13,370 bases of DNA from assembly GCA_016765515.1 (NCBI GenBank), contig JAESPT010000107.1, positions 1-13,370 of the forward strand. Direction: 5' to 3'. The position numbers were made by a program, and so were the translations under genes. The notes beneath the pieces were generated by a model. That model was not told where the DNA came from and did no database searches. It saw nothing but the letters and a program-made list of their open reading frames with translations. Below are positions 1-6,940 of this stretch, piece by piece. The stretch's first letter is position 1; each line of letters opens with the position of its first letter. The DNA is from Sneathiella sp. (lineage in GTDB: Bacteria > Pseudomonadota > Alphaproteobacteria > Sneathiellales > Sneathiellaceae).

Positions 1-49
1 GGGGCGGATCAGCCGATCAGGATTCTTCTGAAGGGATGAAAACTGGCCG

Positions 50-80
50 GCAAAGGAGTAGCGCTACTCTACTCCTTTGC
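50..80 (-). terminator. Probable intrinsic terminator of the DUF336 gene
   Basis: A perfect 12-bp inverted repeat (GCAAAGGAGTAG at 50-61, CTACTCCTTTGC at 69-80) with a 7-base loop lies 31 bases beyond the stop codon of the minus-strand DUF336 gene. Read on the minus strand, the stem is followed after a few bases by a short TTTT run. The T-run is short, so termination strength is uncertain. A shorter perfect palindrome (GAGTAGCGCTACTC, 56-69) is nested in the same site, giving an alternative fold. Confidence 0.6.
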
Positions 81-111
81 GCAGGAACTAGGGTCAGGAC
101 CTATTAAATAA

Positions 112-534
112 TCAGCGATTAGCCAAAAAATGATCGATGCCGGCTTGCGCGCAATCCATATCTTGTTGCGGGGTGCCGGAACTGAGGCCAATACCGCCGA
201 CGACTTCACCGTCGACAAAAACAGGGTAGCCACCGCCGACAACGCAAATACGTCCGCCAATTGCCGTGTGAATTCCGAAGGCCAGATTGCCCGGTTGACA
301 AACGGCATTATATTCATGGGTTGCCTTGCGAGCCCCGCCAGCTGTAAAGGCTTTATCCTGTGCAATAATTGCGCTTGTTACTTTACCGCCATCCATCCGT
401 TCAAAAGCGATGAGTTGGCCTGACTCATCAACAATGGCGATACACATGGGGATACCAATATCTGTCGCTTTGGCCCGAGCGCCATCAATGAGAATTTTGG
501 CATCGTCAATGGATAGGCGGTTAATGGTCAGCAT
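112..534 (-). CDS. GlcG/HbpS-family (DUF336) protein
   Basis: A 140-residue single-domain protein of the GlcG/HbpS (DUF336) family. Typical family features are visible: an N-terminal helix with DAKILIDGA, the strand IAIVDESGQLIAFERMDG (residues 33-50), the ... DKAFTA segment (60-65), and the glycine-rich C-terminal part with GGYPVFVDGEVVGGIGLSSG (101-120) and an acidic/cysteine helix QQDMDCAQAG. The length is normal for the family. Members bind haem or small ligands or sit beside catabolic dehydrogenases and decarboxylases, but most have no proven reaction, so no activity is assigned here. The ATG start is supported by GAGGAG eight bases upstream. It lies 209 bases downstream of the TauD-type dioxygenase on the same strand and may be part of the same catabolic set. 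Confidence 0.88.
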   Translation of the reverse strand: MLTINRLSIDDAKILIDGARAKATDIGIPMCIAIVDESGQLIAFERMDGGKVTSAIIAQDKAFTAGGARKATHEYNAVCQPGNLAFGIHTAIGGRICVVGGGYPVFVDGEVVGGIGLSSGTPQQDMDCAQAGIDHFLANR

Positions 535-651
535 TTATAAGACTCCTCAAACGTGGGATATAAGCCGCTTTGCCGCGGCACTTCATTTTTATCGATGGCT
601 CTAAAATCGTGTTTCAGGCTATCATTAATGCCTTTATTTTCAAGCTTTTGA

Positions 652-665
652 GGTCCCTTCGGACC
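652..665. other. Short GC-rich hairpin upstream of the DUF336 gene
   Basis: GGTCC-CTTC-GGACC forms a 5-bp stem with a tetraloop about 120 bases upstream of the DUF336 start, inside the 209-base gap between that gene and the dioxygenase. A second GC hairpin (GCCGC 564-568, GCGGC 575-579) lies closer to the start. Either could shape a 5' leader. There is no T-run beside them and no recognised riboswitch, so the role is unknown. Confidence 0.25.
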
Positions 666-720
666 AAATACATCAAGTTTTGAATGCTTTTTCCACGATC
701 TGGAAAGAGGGTTGAAAATG

Positions 721-746
721 TAGGAAATATTACCGTGAGTTTCCTA
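721..746 (-). terminator. Possible terminator overlapping the dioxygenase stop codon
   Basis: TAGGAAA (721-727) and TTTCCTA (740-746) form a 7-bp inverted repeat with a 12-base loop. On the minus strand the stem starts with the TAG stop codon of the TauD-type gene, and a TTTT run follows the second arm. The stem is AT-rich and short, so this is only a candidate. Confidence 0.35.
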
Positions 747-1661
747 AGAGCTCATGGCGGCGGTCTCTCGGTTTTCAACGACTAGTCCGGCACGTTCACA
801 GGAATTGATTTCGTCGCTAACCGTCGCCCGCTGGATATCCCGTGGGTAACGCATATCCTCATAGGCGGTTCCCCGGTGCATTGTGCAACGGTTGTCCCAG
901 ATCACCAGATCATTTTGTCGCCAGCGATGGATGAAAACATATTGGCGCTGGGTCGCATGATCGATCAAGCGGTCGATTAACTCCCGGCCAGGGCCTTCCT
1001 CCATTCCTATAATCTTCCCGGCGTGGGACGCGAGATACAAGTTCTTGCGATTGGTTTTCTCCGATGTCCAGATAATTTTTTGCGGCACGGGGGGCATGCT
1101 TTTAATTTCGTTTTCGGAAAAATCGTCAAACATCATTCGGGCTCGGGAATATCGGATGCAATGCTCTGCGACCAGATCTTCCAACTCCTCTTTCAGGAGA
1201 TCATGCAGATCATCATAGGCCGCACGCATATCGGCAAACTCCGTGTGCCCGCCGACGGGCGGAATACTTCGGGCATAGAGCAAACTCGCCCGGGCGGGGA
1301 TAAACTTAAAGGACGAATCCCTATGCCACAGGCGATTTCCTGTTCGAAAAATGCGTAATCTGTCCTCTTTAGCCTGAATAGTATCGTCAGGATTCAGGTT
1401 GGATACATCAGCCAAATCGAGCCGCACTCGCATTTCTCTGCCTTCACGGTGGCGCGCAATAGACTGTTCCAAGGGCCCGAAATGACCGGCAAATTCTACA
1501 TGCTGTTGTTGGGATATATGCTGATCGGGGAAAATGAGAACTGAATATTTTGAAAAGGCATCATCAATGACGGCAGCCGCGTCATCCGTCAAAGGTTGGG
1601 ACAGATCAATATCCCCAATCTCCGCACCAAAATCCGAAGTCATCGGCCAAACACTGGGCAT
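744..1661 (-). CDS. TauD/TfdA-family Fe(II)/2-oxoglutarate dioxygenase
   Basis: A cytoplasmic oxygenase of the TauD/TfdA family, which couples oxidative decarboxylation of 2-oxoglutarate to substrate hydroxylation, often followed by loss of a side group such as sulfite or glyoxylate. Numbering from the upstream in-frame TTG (subtract 8 for the ATG), the HxD iron motif is WHRDSSF with H121 and D123. The distal histidine is H270 (NRCTMHRGTAY), the 2-oxoglutarate contacts are probably T148 (GGHTEFAD) and R282/R286 (YPRDIQRATV). All iron ligands are present. I chose ATG 1661 because AAGGA sits at proper spacing, giving 305 residues; TTG at 1685 would add eight lysine-rich residues. The substrate cannot be read from sequence: 2,4-D-like aryloxyacetates, taurine-like sulfonates and other acids are all handled by relatives. 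It is divergent from the PhyH-type oxygenase gene, across a shared 240-base control region. Confidence 0.92.
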   Translation of the reverse strand: MPSVWPMTSDFGAEIGDIDLSQPLTDDAAAVIDDAFSKYSVLIFPDQHISQQQHVEFAGHFGPLEQSIARHREGREMRVRLDLADVSNLNPDDTIQAKEDRLRIFRTGNRLWHRDSSFKFIPARASLLYARSIPPVGGHTEFADMRAAYDDLHDLLKEELEDLVAEHCIRYSRARMMFDDFSENEIKSMPPVPQKIIWTSEKTNRKNLYLASHAGKIIGMEEGPGRELIDRLIDHATQRQYVFIHRWRQNDLVIWDNRCTMHRGTAYEDMRYPRDIQRATVSDEINSCERAGLVVENRETAAMSS

Positions 1662-1744
1662 CAGTTTTTCCTTCTTTTTATTCAATTCTTTAGATTACGC
1701 TACTCTTGCAACGGTCAGAATGCAATGATCACCACAAACTCTGG

Positions 1745-1765
1745 TACTGTATGAGATGTACAGTA
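1745..1765. promoter_or_regulatory. Candidate operator in the divergent dioxygenase promoter region
   Basis: TACTGTA (1745-1751) and TACAGTA (1759-1765) form a perfect 7-bp inverted repeat with a 7-base spacer. A second, overlapping repeat, TGAGATG (1752-1758) with CATCTCA (1775-1781), lies beside it. The pair sits between the two divergent dioxygenase genes, where a regulator could control both. The half-site spacing of 14 bases would suit a dimeric helix-turn-helix protein. Which regulator binds, if any, is unknown. Confidence 0.5.
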
Positions 1766-1809
1766 GAAGGGCACCATCTCAGTTCATATTATATTTTTCT
1801 ACCGTATCC

Positions 1810-1838
1810 TTGACAGGCTGTTCTTGCACCGCTTTGAT
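1810..1838 (+). promoter_or_regulatory. Candidate sigma70-like promoter of the PhyH operon
   Basis: A perfect TTGACA (1810-1815) is followed after 17 bases by TTTGAT (1833-1838), a weak -10 match. It lies about 60 bases upstream of the PhyH start and just downstream of the inverted repeat at 1745-1765. Only the -35 is strong. Confidence 0.4.
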
Positions 1839-1901
1839 AGGGCGTATCCATCTTGCAAGCAGTGATGGGTGAATGATTTGGGCAGTTGAGAAGGAGCCGG
1901 A

Positions 1902-2702
1902 ATGTCTTTAACCGATGCTGAATTGAAGACTTTTGATGAGCAGGGGTATCTGTTTTTCCCCGGAAAATTTACCCCGCAGGAAGCCGCTCTTCTGAAACAT
2001 GAGGCGGATACCGTTTATGGGAGCAACCGAAAAGAAGTTTGGCGGGAAAGTTCAGGCGCTGCGCGGACAGCCTTTGCCGCGCACACATATAATGAAGGTT
2101 TTCGCCGGCTTGGTGCTCATCCGCGACTTATTGATCCAGTAATGCAAGTTCTGGGCGGGCCGGTTTATATGCATCAGTTCAAAGTGAACGCCAAGGCAGC
2201 GTTTGACGGTGAAGTCTGGCAGTGGCATCAGGATTACGGAACCTGGAAGCGGGAGGATGACATGCCCGAACCGCGGGCGATGAATATCGCGATTTTTCTG
2301 GAAGAGGTGACCGCTGCAAATGGCCCTTTATTGTTCATTCCGGGCAGTCACAAGATGGGGGTTATTGATGCCGGGCATGATCTGCAAACAACCTCCTATC
2401 CCTTGTGGACCCTTGACCGGGACAAAGTAACCGAGTTGGCCGAACGGGGTGGCTGCGTTGCGCCGACGGGTCCTGCCGGAAGTATGATCTTGTTCTCATC
2501 GCTTCTTGTTCATGCAAGTCCTGCCAACATTTCACCTTTTGGACGTATCATTGTCTATCTATCGCTTTGTCGTGTGGATAATCATATCCGGGCGTTTAAC
2601 CGGGAAGAATGGATTGCCCATCGGGACTTTGCGCCCATTAAATCTTTGAGTGATGACTGCCTGGACGAGCTTGTCGCTCAACATGGTCGCGCAGCGGAGT
2701 AA
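1902..2702 (+). CDS. PhyH-family Fe(II)/2-oxoglutarate dioxygenase, EctD-like
   Basis: A 266-residue hydroxylase of the phytanoyl-CoA dioxygenase family, probably cytoplasmic. The core is WQWHQDYGTWKREDDMP (106-122), which carries the iron ligands H109 and D111 and resembles the signature region of ectoine hydroxylases. PRAMNIAIFLEEV and GPLLFIPGSH (141-150) follow. The third iron ligand is H204 (LLVHASP) and R215 (FGRIIVYLS) is the likely 2-oxoglutarate anchor. The size is slightly shorter than a typical EctD (about 300 residues), and no ectABC genes are present, so ectoine itself is not assumed to be the substrate. The start ATG has AAGGAG upstream at good spacing. The next gene starts 6 bases after the stop, so the product of this hydroxylation may be oxidised by the neighbouring NAD(P)-dependent enzyme (inference). 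Confidence 0.92.
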   Translation: MSLTDAELKTFDEQGYLFFPGKFTPQEAALLKHEADTVYGSNRKEVWRESSGAARTAFAAHTYNEGFRRLGAHPRLIDPVMQVLGGPVYMHQFKVNAKAAFDGEVWQWHQDYGTWKREDDMPEPRAMNIAIFLEEVTAANGPLLFIPGSHKMGVIDAGHDLQTTSYPLWTLDRDKVTELAERGGCVAPTGPAGSMILFSSLLVHASPANISPFGRIIVYLSLCRVDNHIRAFNREEWIAHRDFAPIKSLSDDCLDELVAQHGRAAE

Positions 2703-2708
2703 CGAAGG

Positions 2709-4028
2709 ATGTTTGTTTATCAGGAACTTGCTGCCCGTGCCGAAGAAGGGAGACCTGTTCGTGTCGGCTTGATTGGCGCGGGAAAATTTGGCTCCATGTT
2801 TCTCTCCCAGGTAGCAACGACACCAGCGCTTGAGGTGACGGTTATTGCCGATCTAGATCCTGCTCTGGCAAAAGAAGCCTGCAGAACTGTTGGGTGGCCA
2901 GCCTCCCTGATCGACAGGACAACATTTGTTGAGGATGCATTAGCCATGATGAAGGCTGGCGGTGTCGATGTTGTTGTCGAGGCCACAGGGAACCCAGTCG
3001 CTGGTGTGATCCACGCATTGGAGGCAATTCGAAACGGGCTTCACATTATCATGGTGAATGTGGAAGCTGACGTTTTGGCTGGTCCCTTGCTTGCTCAGGA
3101 AGCACGCCGGGCAGATGTTGTCTACTCCATGGCTTACGGCGATCAACCGGCTCTCACCTGCGAACTTGTAGAATGGGCGCGGGCGACAGGGTTTGACGTG
3201 GTCGCGGCAGGAAAGGGGACCAAGTACCTGCCCCAATTTCATACATCAACGCCGGACACGGTTTGGGATCATTACGGACTGTCGCCAGAACAGGCGGCCA
3301 AGGCCGGGATGAAAAGCCAAATGTTCAACAGCTTCCTCGATGGTACCAAGTCGGCACTGGAAATGGCGGCGATTGCCAATGGGACCGGTCTCACACCGCC
3401 GCCGGATGGTTTACTGTTTCCGCCGGCAGGGATGGACGATCTTGCTACTGTTCTTCGCCCGTCATCCGAAGGAGGGCAGCTTCACCATAAGGGGCAGGTT
3501 GAAGTAGTTTCATCCCTGGAGCGTGATGGCCGTCCGGTTTTTAAAGATTTGCGCTGGGGTGTTTATGTGGTTATCGAGGCCCCTAATGATTATGCAGCGG
3601 CCTGTTTTCGCCAATATGGTATGAACACAGATGCCTCCGGGCGTTATTCTGCCATGTACAAACCCTTTCACCTGATTGGGCTGGAGCTTAATATCTCCAT
3701 TCTGTCAGCGGCTTTGCTGAATAAGCCAACAGGCATGACCAACGGCTTTCGCGGAGATGTAGTCGCAACAGCAAAGCGCGATCTGAAAGCGGGAGAGCTG
3801 CTCGACGGTGAAGGAGGTTTCACGATCTGGGGGAAACTTTATCCTGCCGACACATCCTTGCAGTTGGGCGGACTTCCCATTGGTCTAGCCCATAATGTGA
3901 AGTTGATATCAGACATTTCAGCGGGCTCACCAGTCCGGTGGCAGGATGTGGAGATCGACGAAACTTTGAATATTGTAAAATTTCGCCGAAAAATGGAAGC
4001 AGATTACTCAACTCAAAGTGCAGATTGA
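2709..4028 (+). CDS. COG4091-type NAD(P)-dependent oxidoreductase with C-terminal SAF domain
   Basis: A 439-residue protein of the homoserine-dehydrogenase-like, SAF-domain family (COG4091). The N-terminal Rossmann fold shows VGLIGAGKFG (19-28), with VIADLDP (45-51) at the end of the second strand, where an acidic residue suggests a preference for NAD over NADP. EATGNP (91-96) and VNVEADVL (117-123) are typical of the family's dinucleotide/substrate region. The C-terminal SAF domain spans roughly 345-425 (VVATAKRDLKAGELLDG ... LISDISAGSPVRW). The SAF domain often causes relatives to be labelled flagellar FlgA-like, which is wrong here. Real substrates are unknown for most members; oxidation of a hydroxy acid or alcohol is the expected chemistry. 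The preceding gene ends 6 bases upstream and a GGAG inside its last codons can serve as ribosome site, so the two are almost certainly co-transcribed. Confidence 0.88.
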   Translation: MFVYQELAARAEEGRPVRVGLIGAGKFGSMFLSQVATTPALEVTVIADLDPALAKEACRTVGWPASLIDRTTFVEDALAMMKAGGVDVVVEATGNPVAGVIHALEAIRNGLHIIMVNVEADVLAGPLLAQEARRADVVYSMAYGDQPALTCELVEWARATGFDVVAAGKGTKYLPQFHTSTPDTVWDHYGLSPEQAAKAGMKSQMFNSFLDGTKSALEMAAIANGTGLTPPPDGLLFPPAGMDDLATVLRPSSEGGQLHHKGQVEVVSSLERDGRPVFKDLRWGVYVVIEAPNDYAAACFRQYGMNTDASGRYSAMYKPFHLIGLELNISILSAALLNKPTGMTNGFRGDVVATAKRDLKAGELLDGEGGFTIWGKLYPADTSLQLGGLPIGLAHNVKLISDISAGSPVRWQDVEIDETLNIVKFRRKMEADYSTQSAD

Positions 4029-4220
4029 TTTCCCTACATCGGCGGCAGATGTTGCATGAATCGTACTTTTGTACTCTCCAACCGCTCATGAGCCGTGCAT
4101 ACGCCCTGTGCTAAAGGGGTTCCTCTACTTTTATTGAACGGTGCTGATATCAGTGCAAAAAGAAGCCCCAAGGAATTTGAAGGCTTTGCCGTGAATTTGG
4201 TAACGAGTTTTAGAGGATTC
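4029..4220. other. Long non-coding spacer before the LysR promoter
   Basis: Together with the promoter/operator region that follows, this makes a gap of 300 bases between the SAF oxidoreductase and the LysR gene. No convincing coding region is visible on either strand. A short stem (ACATC 4036-4040, GATGT 4048-4052) lies just after the oxidoreductase stop, with TTTT some 15 bases further on. A perfect 10-bp palindrome CTGATATCAG occurs at 4144-4153, and AAGCC/GGCTT can pair around 4163-4185. None is strong enough to name. An untranslated tail or small RNA ending at the T-run near 4270 is possible. Confidence 0.3.
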
Positions 4221-4271
4221 AATGTCAATGTCATCAGGAACTCCTGTCTTGCGATGACATCATTTGACATT
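4221..4271. promoter_or_regulatory. Clustered ATGTCA/TGACAT half-sites: operator or terminator-like hairpin
   Basis: Left arm AATGTCAATGTCATC (4221-4235) pairs with GATGACAT (4253-4260) and TTGACATT (4264-4271), with a 3-base bulge and a 17-base loop, giving about 15 paired bases. Four copies of the hexamer ATGTCA or its complement are present, two per arm. The right arm contains the -35 box of the LysR promoter, which fits an autoregulatory operator. The stem is also followed by seven T residues (4270-4276), so in RNA it would be a good intrinsic terminator for anything transcribed from the left. Both roles may apply. Confidence 0.55.
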
Positions 4272-4291
4272 TTTTTATATCCAAATAAAAT
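4264..4291 (+). promoter_or_regulatory. Sigma70-like promoter of the LysR gene
   Basis: TTGACA (4264-4269), 16 bases, then TAAAAT (4286-4291): six of six and five of six matches. It ends about 37 bases upstream of the LysR ATG, a normal leader length. The -35 lies within the right arm of the inverted repeat at 4221-4271, so a bound repressor could occlude RNA polymerase. Confidence 0.6.
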
Positions 4292-4328
4292 TGCCTATAA
4301 ATGAAAACTTCTATTCAAAAGTGAATAC

Positions 4329-5198
4329 ATGGACTGGAACCAGATAAAAGTGTTTGCAGCTGTGGCTGCTGCCGGATCGCTGTCTGGCGCGGCCCGCGAA
4401 CTTAGAATGAGCCAGCCGACCGTCGGACGGTATGTGGACGCTTTGGAGCAAACACTGAATGTTCGATTGTTCGATCGGGAACCTCGCGGCTACGCAATCA
4501 CTGTCGCAGGGGAGCGTCTCTTGCCACAAGTGGCTACGATGGAACGGGCTGCCTATGCTCTGAAGGATACTTCCAATTCGCCTGTGGATCAGATGACCGG
4601 AACCGTCAGAATTACCGCCTCTGAAATGTCTAGCCGGTTTATTGGAAGGCGGCTTGCGGATTTGCGGGATAGTTTGCCTGGTGTTTGCATAGAAGTATTG
4701 ACCACGAATAAGATCGTTAATATGTCCCGACGTGAAGCTGATATCGCGATCCGGGCATCCATGCCGACCACTGGGGATTTACGGGTAAAACAGGTCTTTA
4801 CCGGTCATATGGCCGCCTATGCTAGCCGGGAATATGTGACGGCTCATCCAGAAGTCTTGACCGAGGAAAGATATAGCGCCTGTGATTGGATCGTGATGAT
4901 GGGTCGGTATGCGGCTGATATCCCGTTCAAGCAGACGTTGGCTGAAAGAAATGTGACTCATTTTCCCATTCAATGTGCGTCGGTCCACACAATGGTCGAG
5001 GCTGTTCTCGGCGGAGCGGGGGCGGCCTTGCTGTTTACGGAATATGCGGCTGACATTCCTGACTTGATACAGGTTTCTCCGGTTATCGATGATTTGGATT
5101 TAGCGTTTTGGATGGTGGCGCATGCTGAAGTGTTGGCGCAACCTCGGGTACGAGCCGTTTGGAACTGGCTGGATAAAATATTTTCGCAAGATCTATGA
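4329..5198 (+). CDS. LysR-family transcriptional regulator
   Basis: A 289-residue regulator of the LysR type, with normal length and both domains. The N-terminal winged helix-turn-helix begins MDWNQIKVFAAVAAAGSLSG and carries the typical SQPTVGRYVDALEQTL recognition region (28-43), then LFDREPRGYAITVAGERLL (48-66). A linker helix follows, and from about residue 91 (GTVRITASE) comes the periplasmic-binding-protein-like effector domain, including ADIAIRASMP. The ATG start fits the usual LysR N-terminus; no strong Shine-Dalgarno is visible. It reads in the same direction as the PhyH operon but from its own promoter. Its stop is 5 bases from the stop of the convergent ThDP enzyme gene. Likely targets are its own promoter and one or more of the neighbouring enzyme genes; the effector is unknown. 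Confidence 0.95.
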   Translation: MDWNQIKVFAAVAAAGSLSGAARELRMSQPTVGRYVDALEQTLNVRLFDREPRGYAITVAGERLLPQVATMERAAYALKDTSNSPVDQMTGTVRITASEMSSRFIGRRLADLRDSLPGVCIEVLTTNKIVNMSRREADIAIRASMPTTGDLRVKQVFTGHMAAYASREYVTAHPEVLTEERYSACDWIVMMGRYAADIPFKQTLAERNVTHFPIQCASVHTMVEAVLGGAGAALLFTEYAADIPDLIQVSPVIDDLDLAFWMVAHAEVLAQPRVRAVWNWLDKIFSQDL

Positions 5199-5203
5199 GA
5201 GTT

Positions 5204-6919
5204 TCATGCAACACGGACGTCTAAAAGGGCCGTGCGTTTCTGGTTCATGACCATGTCGATGGCCTGTTCCAGGATAGCTGGTAATTCCTGACCGTTTGTA
5301 ACTTTGCAGGCCCAGGCATCGCTTGCCTCTGCGATTTTGCTAAAATCGGGGCTGGGAGACAGGGATGTAAGCGGCATCTGATTACTGTTCGCCGCATGCC
5401 CATCTGGATACATTTGGGCAACCGACTGTCTGACGGCGCCCCATTCGGAATTGTTCACAAGAAGGATAAGAAGCGGGATGTCATAAGCTTGCATGATCTG
5501 ATGGCAAGCCACCGGATTGGAAAAAATGTAGGAGCCATCGCCCATGGTTGCGACAATCAACCGCTCCGGTTTGGCCAGTTTCATCCCCATTGCTGTCGGC
5601 AGGGACCAACCAAGGCCGCCTGAATGGGGCTCTTGAAACCAGCTTTTTGGTTTGGTTAATGTCATGGGGCCAAGGGGGCAGCCAAGTTCTGAAAGAATAG
5701 TGGCCTCATGGTTGGCTATGGCGTTCGACAGGCACAATGACACGTAAGCCTTGCTCATGATAGGACCCGCGCCTTGCGATGCTTCATCACGGGCTGCTTG
5801 TCGCACGTTGCTCGTCCGGGTTTCAATGTCAGCGCGGCGTGTGTCTACGCTCCTTTGTTCTTGTTGGTCATGAACACTCATCGCATGCTGCAATTCAACA
5901 ATGCCTGCACTGGTCTCCGTAGTGATGGATAGATCAGATCGGAAGTTTCTCACCGGAATGCGACTGAACAGCGGGTTGGGACCGAGATGAATGATTTTGG
6001 CACTCGGCTTTGGCGTGTGAATATCTGGTGACCAGGGGGCCAAAGCGTCGATCACAAGGATAACGTCAGCTTCCGATAGCCAGGGTTCTGGGTCAACGCC
6101 AGCCCACATGGGATGATCCGTTGGAAGGCCTATTTGTGTTGCCCAGTAATGGACAACCGGAATAGAAAATTTCTCTGCTATGGACGAGAGAGCCTCAAAG
6201 CCCGCTGCCTCATTTGGTCCGCGCTGAACAAAGATAACCGGGTTTTTGGCCTGGACCAGCCACGCCGCTGCCTGGGCTATTGCCTTCACAGGTGGTTCGG
6301 CAAGCGAGGGGGCCATCAACCTGCCAGTCTCAGTATCATTCGTTTTAATCGTCTCTGTCAGGACTTCACGGGGTAGACTTAAATAGACAGGCCCCTTGGG
6401 TGTTGAAGAGGCAATTGCATGGGCGCGATCGAGCATTTCGTTGATTTGCTCGGGAAACCTTAACTCATAATCCCATTTAACTGCTTCACGAACGAGGGCT
6501 GTCTGGTCGCGCATTTCCTGTCCCCAGCCAATGGGAACTGTCCGTGATCCAAACCGGCCCTTCTCGGTGGTCGGTGTGCGCCCGGACATCAGAATCATCG
6601 GGATGTGATCCGTTGCCGCATTCAAGGCACCGATCGCCCCATTGGCCAGGCCCACATTGGTGTGTAGCATGACAGCTTGTGCCTTGCCGCTCATGAAATA
6701 ATATCCGTGGGCCATGCCCATGGCGGCATGCTCGTGCGGAATGGTGATGGCGTGCGGTAATTCGGTGCCATCAGCTGCAGCTTTGGCCAGTCCTTCGATA
6801 ATGGGCGGGAAATCTGTACCGGAATTTGCAAAAACATAGTCAACATCCAGCTTCTTCAACCGTGAAAAAATAGCTTCACCGGCTGAAGGGTTTTGTTTCC
6901 GCATGTCTTTCTTTTCCAT
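5204..6919 (-). CDS. Thiamine-diphosphate-dependent enzyme (acetolactate synthase/benzoylformate decarboxylase superfamily)
   Basis: A 571-residue enzyme with the three-domain layout of ThDP-dependent 2-oxo acid decarboxylases and synthases. The N-terminal PYR domain (about 12-185) has the catalytic glutamate E63 in IPHEHAAMGMAHGYY, and HTNVGLANG (86-94) where acetolactate synthases have TSGPGATN. The middle domain (about 205-350) follows. The C-terminal PP domain has the ThDP/Mg motif GDG (460-462) with NN at 489-490, 26 residues apart, as expected. It is therefore probably catalytically intact. The substrate is not evident; decarboxylation or carboligation of a 2-oxo acid is expected. An isolated acetolactate synthase is less likely, since no small subunit or other branched-chain genes are near. 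ATG 6919 is preferred over GTG 6931 because AGGTGG lies 8 bases upstream. It is divergent from the IclR gene across a roughly 100-base control region. Confidence 0.9.
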   Translation of the reverse strand: MEKKDMRKQNPSAGEAIFSRLKKLDVDYVFANSGTDFPPIIEGLAKAAADGTELPHAITIPHEHAAMGMAHGYYFMSGKAQAVMLHTNVGLANGAIGALNAATDHIPMILMSGRTPTTEKGRFGSRTVPIGWGQEMRDQTALVREAVKWDYELRFPEQINEMLDRAHAIASSTPKGPVYLSLPREVLTETIKTNDTETGRLMAPSLAEPPVKAIAQAAAWLVQAKNPVIFVQRGPNEAAGFEALSSIAEKFSIPVVHYWATQIGLPTDHPMWAGVDPEPWLSEADVILVIDALAPWSPDIHTPKPSAKIIHLGPNPLFSRIPVRNFRSDLSITTETSAGIVELQHAMSVHDQQEQRSVDTRRADIETRTSNVRQAARDEASQGAGPIMSKAYVSLCLSNAIANHEATILSELGCPLGPMTLTKPKSWFQEPHSGGLGWSLPTAMGMKLAKPERLIVATMGDGSYIFSNPVACHQIMQAYDIPLLILLVNNSEWGAVRQSVAQMYPDGHAANSNQMPLTSLSPSPDFSKIAEASDAWACKVTNGQELPAILEQAIDMVMNQKRTALLDVRVA

Positions 6920-6940
6920 CTGCCGGCCCACCTAAATGCA

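Noticed and set aside
1023..1358. 111-codon plus-strand open frame
   Set aside because: It lies entirely inside the TauD-type gene, whose catalytic residues show the real frame.
1902..2702. Naming the PhyH protein ectoine hydroxylase (ectD)
   Set aside because: Only the iron-binding region is similar; length and gene context do not support ectoine as substrate.
2709..4028. Naming the SAF-domain protein as flagellar FlgA
   Set aside because: The N-terminal Rossmann fold and full length show a dehydrogenase; the SAF domain alone causes such labels.
4144..4153. CTGATATCAG palindrome as an operator
   Set aside because: A single short palindrome without flanking symmetry or promoter nearby is expected by chance.
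4034..4270. 78-codon minus-strand open frame in the same spacer
   Set aside because: No ribosome site seen, composition unlike the neighbours, and it overlaps the palindromic operator region.
4095..4304. 69-codon open frame on the plus strand (GTG start) in the spacer before LysR
   Set aside because: No ribosome site, a GTG start, no recognisable domain, and its 3' end runs through the LysR promoter and the inverted repeat.
5204..6919. Naming the ThDP enzyme acetolactate synthase (ilvB)
   Set aside because: No small subunit or branched-chain genes nearby, and the HTNVGLANG segment differs from the usual TSGPGATN.
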